Of a DNA stretch of 64,000 nucleotides, positions 58,082 to 64,000 are shown piece after piece (the stretch's first letter is position 1; the number at the start of each line of letters is the position of its first letter). The DNA comes from Clostridiaceae bacterium 14S0207 (lineage in GTDB: Bacteria > Bacillota > Clostridia > Clostridiales > Clostridiaceae): the NCBI GenBank assembly GCA_003288255.1, contig CP026600.1, positions 2,294,001 through 2,358,000 of the forward strand. Reading direction: 5' to 3'. A program made the translations under genes and the position numbers. The notes under the pieces were generated by a model, which worked only from the letters and a program-made list of their open reading frames with translations, was not told the origin of the DNA and ran no database searches.

Positions 58082-58109
58082 AATCAGTGAGCATTGCTAC
58101 TCACTGATT
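58082..58109 (-). terminator. Terminator of hpf
   Basis: 10-bp stem AATCAGTGAG (58082-58091) with CTCACTGATT (58100-58109), then TTTTAATTAC on the minus strand. Confidence 0.75.
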
Positions 58110-58132
58110 CTATATAATAAACTAAATATTAA

Positions 58133-58666
58133 TTATTGAAAATCTGGTTCAATTAATGCATAATTACCATCTTTTCTTTTATATATAACATTTACTTCTG
58201 AAGTTTCAGCATCCATATATACAAAGAAATTATGACCCAAAAGTTCCATTTGTAAAATAGCTTCTTCTGCTACCATAGGTTTCATGGCAAATTTTTTAGT
58301 TTTAACTATTTTTGGTTCTTCCTTATCTTTATATTTATCATCTTCTGGGATTAGAGAAAAGACTAAGGATTCTTCGTGAAGTTTCCTTTGTAATTTAGTT
58401 TTTTGCTTTCTAATTTGCCTTTCTATTTTATCTAAGATTAAATCAACTGATTTATACATATCATCATTTGCTTCTTCTGATCTTACAACCCCTCCATTAA
58501 AAGGAATAGTTATTTCTGCTTTATGATTTCCTTTTTGTACACTTAAAACCACATGAGCTACTACTTCGTCTTTAAAATATTTGTCAAGCCTAGCCAATTT
58601 TTTAGTAATGACTTCTTTTAATGCTTCTGTAACCTGGATGTTTTTACCAATTATTTTAACTTCCAT
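58133..58666 (-). CDS. hpf: Ribosome hibernation promoting factor, long form
   Basis: 177 residues. Dimerises 70S ribosomes in stationary phase. N-terminal S30AE domain (about 1-98, MEVKIIGKNIQVTEALKEVI; KADVEHK-like KGNHKAEITIPF) and the C-terminal dimerisation domain (about 120-177, PMVAEEAILQMELLGHNFFV, VIYKRKDGNYALIEP). Single gene. Confidence 0.96.
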   Translation of the reverse strand: MEVKIIGKNIQVTEALKEVITKKLARLDKYFKDEVVAHVVLSVQKGNHKAEITIPFNGGVVRSEEANDDMYKSVDLILDKIERQIRKQKTKLQRKLHEESLVFSLIPEDDKYKDKEEPKIVKTKKFAMKPMVAEEAILQMELLGHNFFVYMDAETSEVNVIYKRKDGNYALIEPDFQ

Positions 58667-58918
58667 ATTTCACAGCCCCTCTCTTAAACTAAAACTTTGC
58701 ATTAGTTTAATTAAATTTTTTGGGTTTTATTTTGTTGTTGTATACATTTTATAATGAAATTAATAAAATAACAATTAGTTTTGAAGTAATTTACAGAAAA
58801 TTAAATAAAATTATGCCTCTCACTCTTCTATTTTCATACTCTTTTATAGTAACGCCCTATTATAGGACATATGATTTTTTATTCAATTTATGCTATAATA
58901 TAATTCTATGAGGATATA

Positions 58919-59578
58919 TTATATATTTCTTGCAACACCTATTACAATAACTTCACTTGCACCATTTCTAAGCAATTCTTTACTACAATTATAAACTGTT
59001 GCACCTGTTGTAATAACATCATCTATAATTAAAATTTTCTTTTGTTTTAGATTATACTTGGAATTAATACAAAATACATCATTAACATTTTCCCATCTTT
59101 GGTCTTCATTTAATCCAATTTGATCCTTTGTATCTTTATTTTTTATTAATAATTTATAACATTTTATATTCATATGTTTGCTTAAATTTTTAGCAAGTAT
59201 TTCAGATTGATTATATCCTCTTTCTCGTTTTCTTTTTCTAGAAGACGGTACAAATGTTATCATATCAAAATTTAATTTTTCTCTTAAAACTAACCTATAT
59301 ATATAAGAACTCAATAATTCTCCTTGTGAAAAACCATTTTTATATTTTAACTTTAGTATTAGTTTTTTAATAGTTTTAGAATATATTGAACATGTGTAAC
59401 ATTTAATTTCTTTATGTTCTCCTATATTAAATTTTTCTACGCATAAATTTAATCGTTTTATACAATCATTACATAATAATTTTTCTGTAAAAAGCTCATT
59501 TCCACAACTTAAACAAAACCCTTCTTTAAAATAAATTAAGTCTAAGATTGAATTTATTAAAAAATTTAACTTTTCCAT
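58919..59578 (-). CDS. comF: ComF family phosphoribosyltransferase-like protein
   Basis: 219 residues. N-terminal zinc module CLSCGNELFTEKLLCNDC (about 21-38) and a PRTase fold with the PRPP-binding loop ILIIDDVITTGATVYNCSKE (about 176-195). FVPSSRKRKRERGYNQSEIL (about 108-127) is the ComF/GntX signature. In competent bacteria ComF helps take up or process single-stranded DNA. It follows recD2 by 72 nt and may be cotranscribed with it. Confidence 0.92.
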   Translation of the reverse strand: MEKLNFLINSILDLIYFKEGFCLSCGNELFTEKLLCNDCIKRLNLCVEKFNIGEHKEIKCYTCSIYSKTIKKLILKLKYKNGFSQGELLSSYIYRLVLREKLNFDMITFVPSSRKRKRERGYNQSEILAKNLSKHMNIKCYKLLIKNKDTKDQIGLNEDQRWENVNDVFCINSKYNLKQKKILIIDDVITTGATVYNCSKELLRNGASEVIVIGVARNI

Positions 59579-59650
59579 ATTCTCCTCTAATAATTTGAGA
59601 TATGTTTCATCTTAGACTATATCCATATTTTTAAAATTTTATTCTGTTTT

Positions 59651-61861
59651 TTAAAAATCCTCTATAATATTTGTTATCCTCCATTTAAGGGCGGAATACC
59701 TTTCAAAACTTCTATCATTTGTAACCATAAACTTTAACGCTTTTTGGGAACCCACTAAAACTGCTAATTTCTTGGCTCTAGTAATCCCTGTATATAATAA
59801 ATTCTTATTCATCAACATAGGAGGTCCCATAAATATAGGTATAATAACTACTGGAAATTCACTTCCTTGACTTTTATGAATAGTAATTGCATATGCTAAA
59901 GTTAATTCATCTAAGAAAGTATTTTCATATTTAACTATCCTATCATCTTCAAATACAACTATTACATTTTCATCGTCATCTATTTTAGAAATATATCCAA
60001 TATCTCCATTGTAAACCCCTATACCTTCTTCTTTTGTATCTATTTTATCCCATTTTAAAGAATAGTTATTTTTTATTTGCATAACTTTATCCCCAACTCT
60101 AAAAATGGTATCCCTAAATTCTTTTTCTCTTTTAGCTTTTGATTTAGGATTTAATATATTTTGTAATTCTTTATTTAAATTATCTACACCTAAAACTCCT
60201 TTTCTTGTTGGCGATAAAATTTGAATATCCTTCATATTATCCCAAGCTTCATTAAATTTAGGCAATCTCTTATGTATAAGTTCTAAAGTTGTATTTAAAA
60301 TTTTTTCCCTGTCCTCACATCTTAAAAAATAAAAATCATTGTCTTTTTTATTCAAAATAGGCATTTCTGAATTATTTATTTTATGTGCATTAGTGACAAT
60401 CATACTTTCTTTTCCCTGCCTAAAAATTTCTTTTAGCCTAACAACATTTACACATTTACTTTCTATTAGATCTCTAAGTACATTTCCTGGACCTACTGAT
60501 GGTAATTGGTCTACATCACCCACAATTATGACTCTAGTTCCTAAAGAAACTGCCTTCAATAAATTGTTCATTAAAAGAATATCTATCATAGATGCCTCAT
60601 CTACTATAATTACATCAAACTCTAAAGGATCCTCTTCACTTTTCAAAAACTGCATATTATCATCATCATTATATCCAATTTCTAAAAGTCTATGAATAGT
60701 TTTGGCTTCTCTACCCGTTGCTTCCGTCATTCTTTTAGCTGCCCTTCCCGTAGGAGCCGCCATACCTACACTTAATCCTGATTCTTCAAATATTCTTATT
60801 ATACAATTAATTATAGTAGTCTTTCCTGTTCCTGGACCACCAGTTATTATTTCCATACCATTTTCAAATGCCCCACAAATGGCTTCTTTTTGTGATACAG
60901 CAAATTTAATATTATTTTCATTCTCAAAATTTTTTATTTCTTTTTCAACATCAATATGAACTTTATCATAAGAACTCATAGTTAGACTTAAAATCTTTTT
61001 TGTTACAGATAATTCACTATAATAATAAGGTATTGTAAAAACACATTCTTGTTCATCTATATTTTCAACTTTAATATTGCCAGCCATAGTTACTTCAAAA
61101 ATAGCCTTTTCAATTTCTTCTTTATCTACACAAAGAACCTTTTCTCCTTTTTCCATCAATTCACCCATTGGCATATAAGTATTTCCCAACAAACAAAATT
61201 CATTTACCAAGTACTTTATTCCACTTTTTATTCGATAAGAAGAATTTTTTTCTATTCCTAAATTTAGTGCTATTTTATCTGCAGTCTTAAAGCCTACCCC
61301 TACTATATCCTCTACTAACTTATATGGATTTTGTTTTATTATATCTATTCCACTAATCCCATATTTATTATAAACTTTTACACACTGATTAGCTGTCATT
61401 CCGTAAGGTTGAAGAAAAATCATTATATTCCTACACTCTCTTTGCCTAGAATATGATTCATATATTAATTTAATCTTTTTCTTCCCAATACCTTCAATTT
61501 CGACTAATCTATCAATATCATTATCTAAGACATCTAAGGTCTCTTCTTTAAAATGTGATACTATTTTTTTTGCTGTAACAGGACCTATTCCAGAAATTAT
61601 GCCTGAAGCCAAATATTTTTCAATCCCTGTTAAAGTTTTAGGTATAATTTCTTCACATGAATTAACTTTTAACTGTTTACCAAAGTTAGGATGAACATTC
61701 CATTCACCTGTAACTTTTACATTTTGGCCTTCATTCACAAAAGGTATTGTTCCAACTATAGTTACAAGTTCATCTTTTTCATCCTTTAATTTAGCTACTG
61801 TATATTCATTTTCTTCATTTTTAAAAATTATCGATTCTATTATACCTATAATTTCAAACAT
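59651..61861 (-). CDS. recD2: RecD2-type ATP-dependent DNA helicase
   Basis: 736 residues. 5'-3' helicase of Gram-positives not bound to RecBC. N-terminal OB-like region, HhH motifs (LASGIISGIGPVTAKKIVSHF and VEIEGIGKKKIKLI), Walker A ITGGPGTGKTTIINCI (about 338-353), AAPTGRAAKRMTEATGREA, Walker B DVIIVDEASMIDILLM, and the UvrD-like C-terminal motif TIHKSQGSEFPVVIIP (about 675-690). GGGAGAG precedes the ATG. Role in DNA repair. Confidence 0.95.
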   Translation of the reverse strand: MFEIIGIIESIIFKNEENEYTVAKLKDEKDELVTIVGTIPFVNEGQNVKVTGEWNVHPNFGKQLKVNSCEEIIPKTLTGIEKYLASGIISGIGPVTAKKIVSHFKEETLDVLDNDIDRLVEIEGIGKKKIKLIYESYSRQRECRNIMIFLQPYGMTANQCVKVYNKYGISGIDIIKQNPYKLVEDIVGVGFKTADKIALNLGIEKNSSYRIKSGIKYLVNEFCLLGNTYMPMGELMEKGEKVLCVDKEEIEKAIFEVTMAGNIKVENIDEQECVFTIPYYYSELSVTKKILSLTMSSYDKVHIDVEKEIKNFENENNIKFAVSQKEAICGAFENGMEIITGGPGTGKTTIINCIIRIFEESGLSVGMAAPTGRAAKRMTEATGREAKTIHRLLEIGYNDDDNMQFLKSEEDPLEFDVIIVDEASMIDILLMNNLLKAVSLGTRVIIVGDVDQLPSVGPGNVLRDLIESKCVNVVRLKEIFRQGKESMIVTNAHKINNSEMPILNKKDNDFYFLRCEDREKILNTTLELIHKRLPKFNEAWDNMKDIQILSPTRKGVLGVDNLNKELQNILNPKSKAKREKEFRDTIFRVGDKVMQIKNNYSLKWDKIDTKEEGIGVYNGDIGYISKIDDDENVIVVFEDDRIVKYENTFLDELTLAYAITIHKSQGSEFPVVIIPIFMGPPMLMNKNLLYTGITRAKKLAVLVGSQKALKFMVTNDRSFERYSALKWRITNIIEDF

Positions 61862-61932
61862 AAAATCTCTCCCATACTTTTTTATAACTCTTATTATTAA
61901 ATTATAACATAAAATTTATATAAAATTAGAAA

Positions 61933-61964
61933 ACACGATTATCCAAATAAATGAGTAATCGTGT
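61933..61964 (-). terminator. Terminator of metK
   Basis: 9-bp stem ACACGATTA (61933-61941) with TAATCGTGT (61956-61964), then TTTCTAATTTTA on the minus strand. Confidence 0.75.
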
Positions 61965-61982
61965 CCTTTATAAAATATTTAA

Positions 61983-63158
61983 TTACGTTAATTCTTTAAT
62001 TTTCTCTACTTTATCTAATCTTTCCCAAGGAAGATCAACATCTATTCTTCCAAAATGGCCATATGCTGCTGTTTGTCTATATATAGGTCTTCTTAAATCT
62101 AGTTCTTTAATTATAGCAGCTGGTCTTAAATCAAATACTTTATTAATTATTTCAACAATCTCTTCTTCTGATTTCTTACCTGTTCCAAATGTTTCAACAC
62201 AAATAGATACTGGCTTAGCAACTCCTATAGCATAAGCTAACTGAATTTCTAATTTATCAGCAATACCAGCTGCAACTAAATTTTTAGCAACCCATCTTGC
62301 TGCATATGCTGCAGATCTATCTACCTTTGTTGGATCTTTACCTGAGAAAGCACCACCACCATGTCTTCCAGCTCCACCATAAGTATCTACTATAATCTTT
62401 CTTCCTGTTAATCCTGTATCACCTTGTGGTCCACCAATTACAAATCTTCCTGTTGGATTTATTAAATATCTTGTATTTCCATCCAATAATTCCTCAGGAA
62501 CTATTTCTTTAATTACATATTTTATTAAATCAGCTTCAATTTGTTCACGAGTAACATCGGGACCGTGTTGAGTTGAAATAACAATTGTATCTATTCTAAC
62601 AGGTTTATCACCTTCATATTCTACTGTTACCTGAGTTTTTCCATCAGGTCTTAAATATCCTAATGTTCCATTTTTCCTAACTTGTGATAATCTTAAAGCT
62701 AACTTATGAGCAAGTGATATTGGAAGTGGCATATATTCTGCTGTTTCATTTGATGCATATCCAAACATCATACCTTGATCTCCAGCACCAATAGCTTCTA
62801 TTGTATCCATTTTACCCTCTTTAGATTCTAAAGCTTCGTCTACACCCATAGCAATATCTTGTGATTGTTCATCAATAGATGTCATAACAGCACAAGTTTC
62901 TGCATCAAATCCATATTTAGCTCTTGTGTATCCTATTTCATTTACAGTCTTTCTTACAACTTTAGGAATATCAACATAACAATTAGTAGTAATTTCCCCC
63001 ATTACTGAAACAACACCAGTTGTACAAGTTGTCTCACACGCAACTCTACCTTGAGGATCTTTTTCTAAAATAGCATCTAAAATAGCATCTGAAATTTGAT
63101 CACATATTTTATCTGGATGTCCTTCTGTAACTGATTCTGATGTAAATAACTTTCTCAT
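61983..63158 (-). CDS. metK: S-adenosylmethionine synthetase
   Basis: 391 residues. Makes SAM from methionine and ATP. Seen: [20 protein letters not shown] (6-25), [12 protein letters not shown] (about 124-135), and [20 protein letters not shown] (about 260-279). GGAGG precedes the ATG. Directly controlled by the SAM-I riboswitch upstream: high SAM terminates transcription. Confidence 0.98.
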   Translation of the reverse strand: MRKLFTSESVTEGHPDKICDQISDAILDAILEKDPQGRVACETTCTTGVVSVMGEITTNCYVDIPKVVRKTVNEIGYTRAKYGFDAETCAVMTSIDEQSQDIAMGVDEALESKEGKMDTIEAIGAGDQGMMFGYASNETAEYMPLPISLAHKLALRLSQVRKNGTLGYLRPDGKTQVTVEYEGDKPVRIDTIVISTQHGPDVTREQIEADLIKYVIKEIVPEELLDGNTRYLINPTGRFVIGGPQGDTGLTGRKIIVDTYGGAGRHGGGAFSGKDPTKVDRSAAYAARWVAKNLVAAGIADKLEIQLAYAIGVAKPVSICVETFGTGKKSEEEIVEIINKVFDLRPAAIIKELDLRRPIYRQTAAYGHFGRIDVDLPWERLDKVEKIKELT

Positions 63159-63215
63159 ATTATTCTCCCTCCAAAATGTTTATCTTTTCTAGAGTATGGC
63201 CTTGTTTCCTAACAA

Positions 63216-63244
63216 AACAACCTCTTCAATAAGAAGAGGTTGTT
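63216..63244 (-). terminator. SAM riboswitch terminator
   Basis: 11-bp stem AACAACCTCTT (63216-63226) with AAGAGGTTGTT (63234-63244), then TTGTTAGG on the minus strand. The 3' P1 strand (minus GATAAGAGGT) can pair with the terminator arm as antiterminator. Confidence 0.88.
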
Positions 63245-63256
63245 AATATCTACCAC

Positions 63257-63363
63257 CTCTTATCTTGCAGATATAAAATTCTGCAGGAATTGGCACCTTA
63301 GTGTTTATACACTGGTTGCCGGGTTTCACAGGGCCCTTTTCCCTCCACCTCTCTTGATAAGAG
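63257..63363 (-). ncRNA. SAM-I riboswitch (S-box)
   Basis: Minus strand: CTCTTATC (63356-63363) pairs with GATAAGAG (63257-63264) as P1; inside are AAGAGAGGTGGAGGGA, GGCCCTGTGAAACCC, GGCAACC, AAGGTGCCAATTCC and TGCAGAA. All S-box core elements are present. It controls metK. Confidence 0.97.
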
Positions 63364-63407
63364 CATTTTATTTAATTTTTATTTTTTCATATTTACATTA
63401 TAACTTC

Positions 63408-63436
63408 ATCATAACATAATCTTATTACATGGTCAA
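63408..63436 (-). promoter_or_regulatory. metK promoter
   Basis: Minus strand TTGACC (63431-63436), 17 nt, TATGAT (63408-63413). Confidence 0.75.
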
Positions 63437-63463
63437 TAGAAACATTTAAATGATAAAAAATAA

Positions 63464-63485
63464 AAGGACATGAAAACATGTCCTT
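63464..63485 (-). terminator. Terminator of the tRNA array
   Basis: 9-bp stem AAGGACATG (63464-63472) with CATGTCCTT (63477-63485), then TTTATTTTTT on the minus strand. The upper arm starts at the last base of the first tRNA-Tyr. Confidence 0.8.
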
Positions 63486-63569
63486 GGTGGATGAAGATGG
63501 ATTCGAACCATCGAAGCAAAACGCAACAGATTTACAGTCTGCCCCCTTTGGCCACTCGGGAACTCATCC
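63485..63569 (-). tRNA. trnY: tRNA-Tyr (GTA), copy 1
   Basis: 85 nt with the long variable arm of class II tRNAs, CCA encoded, anticodon loop CTGTAAA. Acceptor GGATGAG with TTCATCC. Last gene of the array in transcription order. Confidence 0.96.
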
Positions 63570-63574
63570 AAAAA

Positions 63575-63650
63575 TGGAGCTGACAATAGGAATTGAACCT
63601 ACAACCTGCTGATTACAAGTCAGCTGCTCTGCCAATTGAGCCATGTCAGC
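63575..63650 (-). tRNA. trnT: tRNA-Thr (TGT), copy 1
   Basis: 76 nt, CCA encoded, anticodon loop CTTGTAA. Acceptor GCTGACA with TGTCAGC. T-loop TTCAATT has A where the other copies have G. Confidence 0.96.
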
Positions 63651-63671
63651 ACAAAATATATTTTTTTAAAA

Positions 63672-63756
63672 TGGTGGAGGAAGATGGATTCGAACCATCG
63701 AAGCGAAACGCAACAGATTTACAGTCTGCCCCCTTTGGCCACTCGGGAACTCCTCC
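63672..63756 (-). tRNA. trnY: tRNA-Tyr (GTA), copy 2
   Basis: 85 nt, as copy 1 but acceptor GGAGGAG with TTCCTCC and one change in the variable arm. Confidence 0.96.
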
Positions 63757-63761
63757 AAAAA

Positions 63762-63837
63762 TGGAGCTGGCAATAGGAATCGAACCTACAACCTGCTGAT
63801 TACAAGTCAGCTGCTCTGCCAATTGAGCCATGCCAGC
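63762..63837 (-). tRNA. trnT: tRNA-Thr (TGT), copy 2
   Basis: 76 nt, acceptor GCTGGCA with TGCCAGC: a compensatory change relative to copy 1. Confidence 0.96.
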
Positions 63838-63861
63838 ACAAAACATATTCTATTTTTAAAA

Positions 63862-63946
63862 TGGTGGAGGAAGATGGATTCGAACCATCGAAGCGAGACG
63901 CAACAGATTTACAGTCTGCCCCCTTTGGCCACTCGGGAACTCCTCC
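63862..63946 (-). tRNA. trnY: tRNA-Tyr (GTA), copy 3
   Basis: 85 nt, identical to copy 2 except one base in the variable arm. Confidence 0.96.
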
Positions 63947-63950
63947 AAAT

Positions 63951-64000
63951 TGGAGCTAGCAATAGGAATCGAACCTACAACCTGCTGATTACAAGTCAGC
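63951..64000 (-). tRNA. trnT: tRNA-Thr (TGT), copy 3, cut by window edge
   Basis: The 3' 50 nt are present, including the CCA end, T-arm and the 3' half of the anticodon arm. Acceptor 3' strand TGCTAGC differs from both other copies; the 5' strand lies outside. Confidence 0.9.

Noticed and set aside
63593-63846. Two open frames of 66-68 codons on opposite strands at the right edge
   Set aside because: They run through the tRNA-Tyr and tRNA-Thr genes and have no ribosome-binding site; artefacts of the tRNA repeat.

Overview
The window is an AT-rich chromosomal segment of a spore-forming, anaerobic Clostridium (cluster I, of the C. botulinum/C. sporogenes/C. novyi kind). The evidence is the base composition, strong GGAGG ribosome-binding sites, NfnAB, Rex, RecD2, long-form Hpf, and guanine, glycine, FMN and SAM-I riboswitches. 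I do not assign a species. Most genes lie on the minus strand; short plus-strand groups are separated from them by convergent terminators. I saw no insertion sequence, prophage or CRISPR array.

Left edge (1-3782): a streptolysin S/clostridiolysin S-type peptide toxin locus on the minus strand. A 52-residue precursor with nine consecutive cysteines (sagA-like) is followed by sagB (dehydrogenase), sagC (E1-like partner) and sagD (YcaO cyclodehydratase, cut by the window edge). This is the main accessory system in the window. From 3.9 to 11.2 kb: mntP-pepD, a DUF4397 protein, pgi, two small unknown proteins, a cysteine-rich Fe/Mn superoxide dismutase-like protein and dut.

From 11.5 to 24.4 kb: nupC, a DUF4491 protein, the guaB-guaA operon behind a guanine riboswitch, groES-groEL behind a CIRCE operator, a DUF1461 protein, ogg, the electron-bifurcating nfnAB pair and rex. 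A tandem glycine riboswitch sits upstream of nfnAB, where no glycine gene is present.

From 24.7 to 42 kb: an ABC-F ATPase; a 1766-residue pseudokinase/ATPase/TPR/GAF/GGDEF protein; a PGRP-LysM-M14 peptidase probably acting on peptidoglycan; an AI-2E-type permease; tsaD; a RusA-like protein with a zinc ribbon; a PIN-domain protein preceded by a 25-codon ORF; htrA; and the operon nth-malic enzyme-pepT. From 42.1 to 50.8 kb: kbl-tdh (threonine to glycine plus acetyl-CoA), a FAD oxidoreductase-queG-plsC operon, tRNA-Trp, a CBS-ACT protein and tsaE-tsaB-rimI.

From 50.8 kb to the end: ribU behind an FMN riboswitch, tex, prfB with its programmed +1 frameshift, secA, hpf, comF, recD2, metK behind a SAM-I riboswitch, and a tandem Tyr-Thr tRNA array running off the right edge. 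Several start codons are moved here from the longest open frame to the ATG with the best-placed ribosome-binding site. All functional calls come from reading the sequence; no database search was run.
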